This document shows, one piece after another, positions 31,801 through 43,995 of a stretch of DNA of 64,000 nt. Source of the DNA: Mytilus californianus. Taxonomy: Eukaryota; Mollusca; Bivalvia; Mytilida; Mytilidae. The DNA is taken from assembly GCF_021869535.1 (NCBI RefSeq), contig NW_026262648.1, positions 1,798,001 through 1,862,000 on the forward strand, in the 5' to 3' direction. Each line of letters starts with the position of its first letter. Position 1 is the stretch's first letter. The notes below the pieces were generated by a model. It worked only from the letters and a program-made list of their open reading frames with translations. It ran no database searches and had not been told where the DNA came from. Made by a program: the position numbers and the translations under genes.

Positions 31801-33212
31801 ACTTGAAACAGTAAAATGTTAAGTTATAAAAACAGAACGTAAAGTCAAAATAAAACAATGATAGGATGACATATACTTATGCAGAATTGAAGATTTTTGG
31901 TGTTGACTTCGAATATAGTACAAATATTAGATCGTTTTATGTTAAATTGAAAGACAATAACGATGCGTAAAACATTACAGAATTATGTGAATTGAAACAG
32001 CAATTCAATGGAAAAAAATGAGGGAAAAATCCCCAGGATTTTTTCTTCTTCATTTGCAAGTTGATGAATATTAATGAAATTTAACTACGGAGTCAAAATG
32101 ATATACAAAGAAAGTTTAATTTCCATAAATTCATAAAGCAAAAGAAATACCCATCGCTCTATATTACACTTGAATACAGTTTTGCCGTATATTTTACATG
32201 TTTTGTTTGGATTTTTTTTTTATGATTAAAAACCAGACTTTTTTTATGAACAATATTAAGAGAAAATATTCATCTATGTTGTGTGTTAATATATACAACA
32301 TAATATTGTGCTTATAAGACTTATGACTGTGAGGGTCAAATTGTACTCATATAAAATCACATCTATGTTAGAGTTATCGGAGAATTTGTATTTACCACTC
32401 CCGTTTTCCACGAAATAGAACATAAGAATCTGGAGTCTTAATCTTAAAAAACAAAGATCAACTGATATGACAAATAATACGCTTAGCGTAGGACTGAGAG
32501 GGTCAGAGCTATATCAGAATGTGACCCCCTCCCCCGGGTCTTGTTAGAGGTATCTGAAAATTTGAATTTTCTTTTCCACGAAATAAAACAAAAAGAATTA
32601 ATAGGTGGAACAATCCTACTGCATGGGGCCAAAAAATCTGGACTCAATCAAAACCGATGCTATTTGGATTTCCATAGATTGTCAGAGACGGTTTGTCAAC
32701 TAGTTTGTAACAAATTCGGCTAAGCAAGCAAAATATGTCTTGTACAGAGCCAAGATTTATTCATATTCATATCACACTTACATATTCTCGTCCTTATATG
32801 CATGTAATATTTGCCACTGTACACTAAATGCAAATACATTTTCATCAATTCTTTTTTATGAAAAGGAGCCTATTTTAAGCACGTTCATCGATTTGACACC
32901 CTGTAATTCATGTTTTTGGGAGTTCTTCGAAATTATAACACATTCCTTCTTTATTTGCAAAATTGCCAAGTGATGGGTGCCACATATGAAACAGGATCTG
33001 CTTACCCTTCATGAGCACCATGTTTGTGTATTTTTTTTTTCGATTATCCCTCCCTCCCCTTGAACAGTATAATAGATAGATGAATGAATGAAAACAGAAA
33101 CTCTTTTCAACAAAAGGAGATCTACAAGTAACTCGACGTGACCGTAATTGTAAATTTCTTCCTCATTAGATATATTGCCCTTATGGTAGATCGGGTGTCT
33201 TTCGCCATCTTA

Positions 33213-33480
33213 GGGAGCTACCATTTGATTTTTATTGGGGGGCTAGGATGAAATTTGAAAAAAAGGCAGGACAGGAGTTTTGAGTAAAAAAAAGGCAGGA
33301 TGAGCAACTTGGCAAATAAAAAAAGGCAGGAAACCAATTTATGTAAAAAAAGTTAGAAAAAAACTAATAAAAAAAATGCAGGACCGAATAGAGTGTAAAA
33401 ATAAAAAGGCAGGACAGAGATTACAACTAACCCCCCCCCCCCCCCTTCCCCTCCCAAATACAAATCACATGGCAACTCCC
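33213..33480. mobile_element. 268-bp element with imperfect inverted ends and TTA duplication
   Basis: Begins GGGAGCTACCATTTGATTTT and ends ATCACATGGCAACTCCC, imperfect inverses of each other. TTA flanks both sides (33210-33212, 33481-33483). Inside are repeats of AAAAAAAGGCAGGA and a run of about 16 C. Located in the centre of the foldback element. Confidence 0.75.
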
Positions 33481-33729
33481 TTAGATTCTCATATAGCACA
33501 ACACAATCGGTCTAGATCTAAAAAAATATACACATTTTGAGAGAGGAATGTTATCCATATGTAGTACTTTTCATCTTGATGAAGAAAATTATGTGATTTA
33601 TCTGATTAAAACGACTATTTGTTTTTGAATACAGAACGTTTTTTGCATATGTTTTTCAACTTTTCCATATAGGGGAGATAACTCGGATAACATTATTTTT
33701 TTGTCGTTTTTTATTTTTTTTTATTTTTT

Positions 33730-33800
33730 GCCATTGCATTGTCAGTTTTCGACTGATGAGTTTGAAATCCCTTTGGCATATTTCGTCTCTAATGATGGAA
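33730..33800 (+). repeat. Retroelement-tail phrase
   Basis: TTGTCAGTTTTCGACTGATG then AGTTTGAAATCCCTTTGGCA is the reverse-sense relative of the phrase at 14885-14940 in the PLE tail. A second tail-like phrase (AAACAGGATCTGCTTACCCT) lies at 32990-33011. These are retroelement scraps inside the foldback element. Confidence 0.5.
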
Positions 33801-34639
33801 TGTGTAGGGACTTTATCTTTTTTGTTTTGTAGACAGAAAACGAGTCTCGTGATCCCAATTTTTATTTTTATTTTCTAACATTGAGTTTTCCATGTATAGT
33901 TTATACAAAATCTGACAATACTGCATAACCTGTAGCTTGCAAAATGCTCTGTGGCCCAAACTTTTTATTATGTTTTTCAAAAAAGAATAAACTACATTTT
34001 GGAAAATGATTAAAAAAAATCTACCGATTTTAATTTAGACCACACTCATGAAAACTATAAGAGAGAGAGAGAAACTGTTGACATCAAAAAAACATATCTA
34101 CAAATTAATCAAAGCAATACCAAAATAATTCATGGACTTTAACAATTTTTACAGATTTTTTATTTTTTTATTTTTCTTTGAAAACACATATAGATAGAGA
34201 GAAGCTGCAAAGAACCAAGAAAATCACTATGGACAAGAGAATAAGTGACGGAAATCATTAAATGGCTTCTTATTATAAGTTATAGGGGTCATTGTCCATT
34301 AATGACTTTACCAATTTAAAAAAATAATATATTCTCCGAATGGATATATATATAAACCTGGGCACTATCTTACTTGGTGCTGGAAAAATGGTTGACACTG
34401 CAGTAAATGATGTATTTGTTTTTTTGAAAGTTGACAATTTAGACTGGAGGCTCTAGGTCAAATTTCATTAGGTTTCATATAGACTTCATGTATGAGCGAA
34501 AAGTATACAACAGAATCTACCATACTTTATGTTTGGGTTGGCCCCATGCAGTAGGATTCTTCCACCTATCAATTCTTTTTGTTTTATTTCGTGGAAAAGA
34601 AAATTCAAATTTTCAAATACCTCTAACAAGGCCGAGAGG

Positions 34640-36094
34640 GGGGGGGGGGGGGGTCACATTCTGCAATAGCTCTGACCCTCTCAGTCCTACGCTTTAGCGT
34701 ATTATTTGTCATATCAGTTGATCTTTGTTTTTTAAGATTCCAAATTCGTTTTATTTCGGGGAAAACGAGAGTGGTAAATACAAATTCTCCGTTAACTCTT
34801 ACATAGATGTGATTTTACATGAGTAAAATTTGACCCTCACATTCATAAGTCTTATAAGCACAATATTATGTTGTATAAATTAACACACAACACAGATAAA
34901 TATTTTCTTAAATATTGTTCATTAAAAAAAGTCTGGTTTTTAATCATAAAAAAAAAATCCAAACAAAACATGTAAAATATACGGCTAAACTGTATTCAAG
35001 TGTAATATAGAGCGATGGGTAATTCTTTTGCTTTATGAATTTATGGAAAACTTTCTTTGTATATCATTTTGCCTCCGAACTTGCAAATGAAGAAGAAAAA
35101 ATCCTGGGAATTTGTCCCTCATTCTTTTCCATAGAATTGCTGTTTCAATTCACAAAATTCTGTAATGTTTTACGCATCGTTATTGTCTTTCAATTTAACA
35201 TAAAACGATCTAATATTTGTACTATATTCGAAGTCAACACCAAAAATCTTCAATTCTGCACAAGTATATGTCATCCTATCATTGTTTTATTTTGACTTTA
35301 CGTTCTGTTTTTATAACTTATTTACTCCCTCGTTTCACTCCTCCGAAAATAAAATTTTTCTGAACTAGATATCGTAGAAAAAACCAAACACAGTATAGGG
35401 TTGTGCGTTCGCTACAAGATCGCATTTAATTGAACGTGTTCAACATAAATATATACAATCAGCCATACATAATGAATCAATTTTTACTATACACAAGTGG
35501 ATAAGAAACGATAAGGTTACATATAATATGCGTAAATGGGGTGGGAGGGTGAGGAATAGTATACCAAACTAACATAGTCCTTACTATCTTGTAACGAGCG
35601 TCGCATTGGTCAAACACACCTCAAATCTTCCTTATATATATATGCTGACTGCCGAAATCATCCGTGCAGAAAGGAATTCAATTGGTATTACCCTATCTCA
35701 TTTAAATATAGAAAGACCGTTATATGTAAAACATAGGACCGTAAAGAAATGTATTTAACATTTTACTGTTTCAAGTCAAGACTAAACTACTTCAAATTTA
35801 CATCGTGTAGTTTCAAGTCAAAACATTGTATGATAAGCCTCTCGTGACGTCATAATGATATAACATCGTGCTATCTTAGCTCAACAACACGTACTTTCAA
35901 CTGTACGTCGTGTAGTTTTGAATGAGCATATTGTATGGCAAGCCTATCGTGATATTATTATGATATAACATCGTGCTATCATAGCTCAACATCACATACT
36001 TTCAACTGTACGTTGTGTAGTTCTAAATGAGCATATTGTATGGTAAGCCTATCGTGACATTCAAATGATATCACAACATGCTATCTTAGCTTAA
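34640..36094. repeat. Inner part of the right foldback arm
   Basis: Inverse of 31700-32600. For example CTCTGACCCTCTCAGTCCTA here matches, inverted, TAGGACTGAGAGGGTCAGAG near 32490. Includes ~105-bp units at 35790-36090. It is interrupted at 35321-35754. Confidence 0.8.
35321..35754. mobile_element. 434-bp insertion with TTA target duplication
   Basis: The left arm reads, inverted, AACATTTTACTGTTTC directly followed through TTA by GTTATAAAAACAG. In the right arm those two halves are separated by 434 bp, with TTA at both edges (35318-35320, 35755-35757). No coding region; ends share only about 5 inverse bases (TTTAC/GTAAA). Confidence 0.65.
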
Positions 36095-38962
36095 AGACCA
36101 AACAGCCTATTGTTGATGCGCATCAACTAACGCAACTTGGTAGTGACATAAAAGCTCTATGACGTTGTTTCTAGCCATGAAAAAAAACGTCAAATTATAA
36201 CGTCCTATTTCGCGTTTTTCACGGATTCCAACATGGTGTACGCTTAAAACTACGTCTTCCAAGAAAAGTGGAATTAAGCGTCGCACTGATACCTAGTGGA
36301 AATTAAACACAAATGGACACAAAAGATACTACACTATCTGTAACCTCCGTTCAAAAAAAAATAATAGTAAAAATATAAATTTTGAACTCGGCTTTTTGCA
36401 TTTGCGCCGATCTGCATTTCACTTTTTTTCTTTCACTTACGCCGATTTTGTCTTTCATTTGCGCCGATTGTGTACAGGTATAATATAGGTGAAAGTTATT
36501 TTTTTATTTATCATATAAACCTCTTCCGTTAGCCAGTTGTACATATGTTATGAATTGTCAATTATAACATGTATATAACTGTTGTCCCCTGCTCACAAAG
36601 GGGAGGTGGGAGTAGAATTTCGAGCAGGATAAGTCAATTTAAAAGATATTTGTGCACTCTGTTTACATCCACTAAAATCACGGAGTAAAATTCTATTTAC
36701 AGCATTTCAAAGCACCACAATAAAATCCATAAAAATGTAATACTAGTACAATGAATTATTATCTTGCCGAGAATTTATATGCCACACATCTGATATATAA
36801 TTCTTTCTTGTCATTCTATCTTTTCTATACTTGTTGTACTTGCCAATAACGAAATCCATCTTTTCTTTCTCGTGTCAAAACGAAGTTCTCGAACAGTATG
36901 ACCAAAATTATCTTAAACATAAGGGAACACTATTTATATCCATATATTACCATGCAATATACATTCTAGGTTTACTACATGTACATGTATTTACTCGTAT
37001 AGCAAATAAAGTATCGGGGCTAGTGATAAAAAAAATAAAATAGGCGCTAATGAAAGAATCAAATCGGCGCAAATTAAAGATCGGAATTAACTTAAAACGT
37101 GATTTTCAAAACTGAGTTTTCATAAGGTTAGGCCGATAAACAGTACTTTCTAGAAGTTTCGATATACTGGCAACGTATGCATGATGAGATTAACTTATTT
37201 CTTTAAGATTCTCGTAAATTAATGGTGATCTTGCAATGAAGTTAAATTTTATCTATACTGCTTAATTGACAAAATCTTATAGTAAAAATAAAAATGATAA
37301 AGGTACATTGTATTTTGTCTTTTGTTTCATTTCAAATTGTCTCAAGAAGAAATGATAAAAATATAAGAAATTAATATACCGAGTGAATGTGAATTAAAAT
37401 AAATATTTACGGTTTTTAAAACTAAACTTGTTGTAAATTTAACTTATGCCAAAAACAATTGCTTCAGGAATAAGATCCAACATAAAATTTCTCACTTTCA
37501 AAAAGCTACAATGACCGGAAAGATTGAAAATAAATTTCGATTTTCAATGCCGGCAATCCGGCTATACATACAACCTTGTCTTTGTTTTAATTTCCAAAGT
37601 GAGCTATTTAGATTCATAATATGTCATCCTGTTTTGAGAAATACTTTATAGTTTTCAACGGAAAATTATTTCTTAGATTCTAAATCAATTTTTGAATTAA
37701 AAACTTATTTGTATTTTATATTTACTGTCTCGTTTATTCAAAACACATGAGGTAGTAATAACGGGATCGTATTTTATGATAGGTTAAATGGATGTAAAAC
37801 GTTTTAGAATCAAAAACTTTAATTCATATATTATACCTATAATTTTAATTTTCTGATATTTTAAATATTTGAAGAAATAATGAATCCACAAACTAGATCG
37901 AATAATTTGTATACGCTCGTCTTTGTCGGGACACATAATGGTATAAAGAAGTCCGTCCGTGCTGATGTCTGTCCGTCTGTCAATAGTAGCGAAAGTGTGC
38001 GCTAGGGCGAAGTTCTGAAATTGACGCGACAAAAAAACCCACACATCTAGTCTAATATAGTCAAATAGTCTGTAAGTAATCATCTTTCATTTCTCTTTTT
38101 ATTTTCAATGATTTTGCTAATGAGATGGAGAGGACAAACACAGACTTTCCTTTCTAAAGCGTCGTAAAAGGTTATTTCGAACAATTTTTCATTCCGACGG
38201 ATGGTGTTTCTGAAGGTTAATTTTGTGCGGCAACAACATCATGAGATCTGATACTGATACATACATGTGATCGCTTGTATTACCGGATAATAAAGTAGGT
38301 GAATATAGTTGTTATTCTTGATTCTTGAAAATTTAAATGTGGGTTTCAAACGTCCAATTTGCAATTTTTTTTCAAACCGTGCGACAAGGAAAACTTGTAC
38401 TATGACGTCAGATTCAATGTTCTGAAGAACGACAACTCTTTTCTTCAAAACGAACGAGAAAAAAACATGAAAATTAATCATAACTTTTTTGAAAGGTCGG
38501 TGACATATACAATTTTTTGCTTAATTTTGAAGAGTACACATGGCACTTTCTTTCTTGAAATTTTTATGAAAAAATCACTGGTAGATATTTTTTAATACTT
38601 GAAACGTTTTTCATTCTTGCGTTTTATTTTTGGCGGGAATGAAATAAATCATATTTTTTAAGATCAAAACAATAAGAGTCTTAAAGTCTTGAACCTGTAT
38701 TTGATAACACAAATCTAATGTTTAACATGAAACAAGAATTATGCTTGTAGGTTTGATATAAAGGTATTTTTTGAGAGTTTAAATAACAAGCAAATATCAT
38801 GTTAATATTCGGGAAAACAAGAAACTGAGGTTGCTATAGTGACAAAACTAAGTCGGTGACCCCCAATTTTTTTTATCATATTTTGTTCCTCAAAACATGA
38901 AATACCTTCACACAAAATTTTAAGGAAAAATCACTGGTAGAACTGAATAGGCTTTTTGGTCT
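36095..38962. mobile_element. 2.87 kb DNA transposon, TTAA target, no transposase seen
   Basis: Left end AGACCAAACAGCCTATTG and right end AATAGGCTTTTTGGTCT are inverses with one mismatch over 17 bases. TTAA flanks both sides (36091-36094, 38963-38966). The empty-site form GCTTAACATC occurs in sister subrepeats (39068). TTAA duplication is the hallmark of piggyBac-type transposition, but the usual CCC start is absent, so the superfamily is open. Inside, a ~95-bp direct repeat ends in AAAAATCACTGGTAGA (38490-38590 and 38850-38950). No transposase frame was seen: non-autonomous or decayed. Confidence 0.8.
36395..37085. repeat. GCGCCGAT repeats in inverted arrangement
   Basis: CATTTGCGCCGAT, CACTTACGCCGAT and CATTTGCGCCGAT follow at 36408-36470. 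The inverse ATCGGCGCAAATTAAAGATC is at 37062. This suggests a nested ~0.7 kb element with degenerate inverted ends inside the TTAA element. Confidence 0.5.
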
Positions 38963-38966
38963 TTAA

Positions 38967-40013
38967 CATCACCTAGTTTCAACTGAAAGTCATGTAGTTT
39001 TAAATGAGCATATCGTGTGGTAAACCTATCGTGACATTCTAATGATATAACAACGTGCTATCTTGGCTTAACATCGCGTACTTTCAGCTGTACGTGGTGT
39101 AATTCTAAATGAGCAAATTGTATAATAAGCCTATCGTGACATTATAATGATATACCATCGTGCTGTCTTAGCTGAACAACACGTACTTTCAACTGTACGT
39201 CGTGTAGTTTTAAATGAGCAAATTGTATAATAAGCCTATCGTGACATTATAATGATATAACATCGTGCTGTCTTAGCTGAACAACACGTACTTTCAACTG
39301 TACTTCGTGTAGTTTTAAATGAGCAAATTGTATAATAAGCCTATCGTGACATTATAATGATATAACATAATGCTGTCTTAGCTGAACAACACGTACTTTC
39401 AACTGTACGTCGTGTAGTTTCAAGTGAGCATCTTAGCTCAACACGTTGCATCGTGTTGTTTTAAGTTAACAAATTGTATAGTAAGCCTTTCGTTTCAATA
39501 TAGTGGTGTAGCATCGTGTTATCTTAACTTAACATCATGTACTTTCAACTGTGCATCATGGTGTTTTAAATCAACAGATTGCATGATAGACCTATCGTAA
39601 TATCACAATGATATAACATCGTACATTCTCAGCTCAACATTTATTAATAACAAGTCAGCACCATACATTTCAGCTTTTCATTTTATTTGTTATCATAGCT
39701 ATCGAAGTGGATGACTGAGCAGTATCCATCTGCAAGCTAACATCATGCAACGTCAACTTCACATCATGTACTTTAAACCCAACGTTACGTGTGTTTGGCA
39801 TATCATCACAACATCGTGACTTATCATTATACTATCACGACTAAAGCACTTGTCATTGCAAGTCAACATTGCACAGATTCAACTTAGCATATTGTAATTT
39901 AGAGTTAGCATTTTGATGACTCAATTCAACATCACGCTGTCTTAACTTTACATTTTAAGCTTCAGCATAACGATTTGTAAATCTCTAATATATGACAGCT
40001 GAGGCTTTCCATA
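38967..40013. repeat. Outer part of the right foldback arm, ~105-bp subrepeats
   Basis: Near-identical units start about 39058, 39162, 39267 and 39372 (CTTAGCTGAACAACACGTAC, TTTCAACTGTACGTCGTGTA, GTTTTAAATGAGCAAATTGT). This is a recent local amplification. The distal part (39440-40013) is the single-copy inverse of 30963-31560. Confidence 0.85.
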
Positions 40014-41950
40014 AAATGGCTTAACTCACTCAAAAGACATATTAACACATCTATTGTTTTTCTTTTTTATTCTGAAAGATTTTTCGTAACACGCAAGCGT
40101 CAAATTATTTATTTTTTTGTTGGGCTTCAATTTTGTCAAATTTAATGTCAAATACTCTCAATCAGAAATTTGATTACTGTCTCCTTGATCAAAATACCTT
40201 TTCTTCAAATTTTCGGGAATCGGAATATATTTAAAAAAAAACATAAAAGTTAAATGATCGTCCACTTACTCGCAAGAAAAAATGTTATTACTCAGACAGG
40301 ATTATCAAATGAGTAAACTATATTTGTCATGCATCTTATTTTTCAGAATGTACAAACTGTTATACCTGTTCGGAAGAGGCAGTGTTGAGACCAGCAGGAA
40401 TTGAGGAAGAAGGCTTTTTTATTTTTTTCTTAACAAAGACGGAAACACTTTTTACTCGTATAACATTTTCAGATTGTAATAAATATATTTGACAGTATCT
40501 TACTTCTTTCACAGTCAATGGCAGTTTATAAAATATTTGATCTGGACTATAGTGTTTCTGCAGAATGTTGTTTTCTTAATTGTGATATAAACACACTTTC
40601 ATTCTATTTTTTGCTAAGAACTTTGCATTACTTCAGTAGTTGGTGATCAGAGACTTATACACACAGTGGAAATCTTGCAACTGGATAAACTTTTCCAAAA
40701 ATAAGAAATAAATTAAAATCAATTGAATGGTTTTTTTTTTTTTTTTGCTTTAAATAATGTCCTATTTTCTCAGTGGAAATATAACCTGTATGTAATGTGA
40801 GGCCCGTGATAAAGAGATTGGTGTACATGTACATGAGATAATCTGGATTGATTGTTGTTTGCTTAGTGTTCATTGACCAAAATTATTCATTCATATTCAG
40901 CACAATAATGCACAAAAAAAATAATCCTTCATTTCCTAAAAACTAAACATGTCAATGGATCTCTACAATGATTAGTCTTTCTTTACAGTGAATGCAGAAT
41001 TTCATTCAAATTGATTAACTTCCAAATGAGGAAACAAAGAAATATTTTAAATTTACAAGTAAAAAACTAAAGCTCATGCATTGTTAGTTATAGACTAAAA
41101 TTATTTTGTTAAATACTTGTGTTTTCTTCAGGTTAGACACACTGCATGTTACAAACGCATCCTTTAGGATACACATTTCAAAGGAGTACTCTAAGATCCG
41201 TATTTTGTGTCTTACGTCTTTTTGTTTGTTGTTTTTTGTGTGCTTTGTATCAATTTGATGAGCCAAGCCTGATTTTTATAGTTTGTTCTTATGTTCTGCT
41301 GTTACACCCCTATCAAGGGCTGGAGGGAGAGTTTAGCGTAACCCCGCAACACTATGTTGTTATCCTTAAATCACCATGGCTTGTTAGATTAAAAACATAT
41401 TACATGTAAACTAGTTGTAAAGTATATTAGCTACAATAAACCGAAGCATAAGGGGTACTTCACATGGTGTATCTTGTTTTTATCGAACTGTAAAATTGTC
41501 ATTGTTATTTGGGTATCCATCTGAGAAATTTACTGTCATCTTTTAATCCCAAGGGTTTTTGATAAAACTACCCGTTTTAACAAATAAAATAATTTTTATT
41601 TGTATATAAGCTACAAAAAACCGAGACATTGGGGAAATTTCCCTGACTTACCTTTTCCATCGAACTGCTAAATTTTCGTTGTCAGTAAATTTGAAGATTA
41701 ATTCTATGTTCCGGTTAAATTTCAACCAAAGATGAAGAACCGCGTCAAATTTCATAAAGTGTGAAGTAACGAAATATCATATTTCGAGGACAAATCACGT
41801 TAAAAAAGTAACATACAAAGGATTACAAGAATTAATTTACCAATAATATTGGACAGACAAACTACAACACCCAACTCCTCCGAAAACACCAATAAACAAC
41901 AAAAGACTAGCTTCACGTATGCACAAACCTTCCCTTCTGCCTATCTATAC
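40014..41950. other. No gene seen
   Basis: Starts with the displaced family D remainder (CTTAACTCACTCAAAAGACA). The rest is A/T-rich. A splice-like AG at about 40349 is followed by a cysteine-containing open stretch but has no donor. The 87-aa frame at 41146-41409 shows no family features. Confidence 0.45.
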
Positions 41951-41954
41951 AAAA

Positions 41955-42085
41955 ACAGGAGATGTGGTATGATAACGAATGAGACAACTATCCACCAGAA
42001 TCCAATAGACGTGGTGGATGTAAGCAATTATATATGTCATCGTGTGGCCTTCAATAATGAATAAAACCCATACCGTATAGTTATA
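41955..42085 (-). repeat. Family D piece
   Basis: GGAGATGTGGTATGATAACG, ATGAGACAACTATCCACC, then a GTGGCCTTCAATAATGAATA block. Truncated. Confidence 0.7.
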
Positions 42086-42089
42086 TGTC

Positions 42090-42935
42090 AGTATACCATA
42101 TGTCGTAAAAACGCAATAAAACATGCACATTGAAGGTACCAAACAGGAAAACCGATACCTTGAACAAGGAACTAAATGATAGCACATATTTGGAAAGCAG
42201 TGTCAAAATGTGTTCGCTACTACAGGAATCAAGCTAAGACACACAATGGTGTTGGTTGAATACTGCCGCTCAAGAAAAAACAAGACTCTTAAGTCTTAAT
42301 ACAGGTTTCATGGGGTCTCTTCATAAAATCTATAACTCATTACTTAATACTTCGACATACAGCTTTAAGATAAGTTCAGAGTTTCCATTGCACATTCTTA
42401 TTTGATGGTTCAACTATTCTATGTGATTCATAGTGTCCATAGGTTCTTTATATTTTCTCCTAAGAATGTTTTGCAAATCATGAAAACTGTATTTTTGAAA
42501 TCTTTCTTATTTCTTAGTCGTACCTTCGTATTTTACTTTTGTATCTTTACGTACGTATGGGTTAGAGAATATACATGGTAATGCTATATTGTCATGTTAA
42601 CAATTACGACAAACCAAACACAATTACACGTTTACACAGCAAAGGAAGAAAAACGAAAAATGTTAATAAAAAGTAATTTTATTCTCCTGGTCTAATCACT
42701 TATGACTTTTGAATGTAGCACCCGATGGTTTCTTATTCTTTTGTTGTTGATGGTCTTATTCTCTTGTTGTTGATGGACTTATTCGTATTACCTCCACATT
42801 CTGTATATCATAAGTTAGGAGCTTGTAATACAGTGGTTGTCGTGTGTTTCTGTATATATCGTATTGGTGTTTCGTTTATTGTTTTGTACATAAACCAGGC
42901 CCTTAATTTTATCGTTTGAATTGTTTACATTTGTC
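42090..42935. other. No gene seen
   Basis: A/T-rich DNA without recognised features. Confidence 0.4.
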
Positions 42936-42937
42936 AT

Positions 42938-43085
42938 GTCGGGGCCATTTTTAGCTTGCTATGCGGTATGTGTTATGCTCATTGTTGAAGGACGTACGGT
43001 GACCTACGGTTGCTTACTTTACGTCATTTGGTATCTGTATGAAAGTTGTCTATAGGAAATCATACCAGATCCTCGTATTCATATA
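42938..43085 (+). repeat. Family D piece
   Basis: TCGGGGCCATTTTTAGCTTG, TGTTGAAGGACGTACGGTGA and a GAAATCATACCAGATCCTCG tail. Confidence 0.7.
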
Positions 43086-43089
43086 TGGT

Positions 43090-43835
43090 ATAATACCAAA
43101 TATTTATATTGTGCATTGTGTCGGGTCATATATTGAAATTGTATATATGTAAAAACATTTATTATGCATAATAAATGTATTGCATCATCAATGAAACTAC
43201 AAAAAATACTTCGTTAGTCTATCTAAGAATAACAGGAGATACGTGGTATATCTCTGATACAGCAACCTAACAACAAACAAAAAAGCACCTAGATGGCTAT
43301 ATACAGTTTTCAACAATACACATGACCTATAACGTCTGTCAAGTTGTATAATGTTCAGTATATACTTATTTTGAATAAATAAAACAGAAACAATCAAAGA
43401 TCTGCCATCAACTCAAAGTGTTCAATTTAACAAATACATTAAGGTATGACAAGAGACAACCGCAAAGGAAGTACATGGCTTTGTGTAGGTATATTAATAG
43501 TTACACCAAGGTGCTAACGCCCTCAAGGTGTATCTAATACTTAGTGGATCTGGGTTTTAAATCTCAACTCGCACCCTCTTTAATCTCGATCAAACACTAA
43601 CATTATGTACATAAAACAACATACAATAAATATCAGTACAGGAAAAACACTTAACTGTAAAACAATGTATAGGAAAAACACTAAATGATTAACTAAATAA
43701 ACTCCTCACAGATACCAGGGTTACAATGTTGTACGCCAGACGCGAGTTTCGTCTACAAAAGACATATCAGTGACACTTGAATAAAAAATTCGTGTCTCGC
43801 CTGTGATTGCTGCTGTCAGTGTAACAGTATAATGT
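43090..43835. other. No gene seen
   Basis: A/T-rich. The phrase GACGCGAGTTTCGTCTACAA near 43740 resembles the edge of the dispersed repeat at 49440. Confidence 0.4.
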
Positions 43836-43837
43836 TG

Positions 43838-43995
43838 ACTTAAAAAGTGAGTCCATTTATCAGTAAAATACAGAATTAAAAAAAAAATCAACATTTTGCT
43901 CTGGATACTGTATTTTGGTCATAAACAAGCTTCTGTCCAAATTTCATGAAATTCCATGTAGGTTTGACAAAGTTATTGATGTCTCAGGCTCGACA
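43838..43995. repeat. Solitary ~180-bp repeat unit
   Basis: GTGAGTCCATTTATCAGTAA to TTTGACAAAGTTATTGATGT, then CAGGCTCGACAAAAAAG. It matches the unit arrayed at 2205-2930 and 8708-9610, so the unit is dispersed beyond the duplication. Confidence 0.8.

Larger units (their letters stand above)
30963..40013. mobile_element. ~9 kb foldback-like DNA transposon with very long inverted arms
   Basis: Ends are inverse of each other: TATGGAAAGCCTCAGCTGTC at 30963 and GACAGCTGAGGCTTTCCATA ending at 40013. They are flanked by the direct repeat AAATGG (30957-30962, 40014-40019), a 6-bp target duplication in family D. The left arm runs to about 32632. The right arm runs from about 34538 and is longer because of more units of a ~105-bp internal repeat (TATCTTAGCTCAACA, CGTACTTTCAACTGTACGT, CTATCGTGACATTATAATGA) and three nested insertions. 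A ~1.9 kb centre holds no recognisable transposase. Long arms made of subrepeats are typical of foldback elements. Superfamily is undetermined. Confidence 0.85.

Noticed and set aside
32541-32973. 60- and 77-aa plus frames in the foldback element as a host gene
   Set aside because: The first lies largely in the inverted arm and the second has no motifs; no splice structure was found.
37784-38083. 99-aa frame inside the TTAA element as a transposase
   Set aside because: No DDE-type or zinc-finger residues, too short, and AT-driven.
40350-40500. Cysteine-rich open stretch after a TTTTTCAG (CTNCYTCSEE)
   Set aside because: No donor site, runs into low-complexity codons and a stop, and no partner exon in phase was found.
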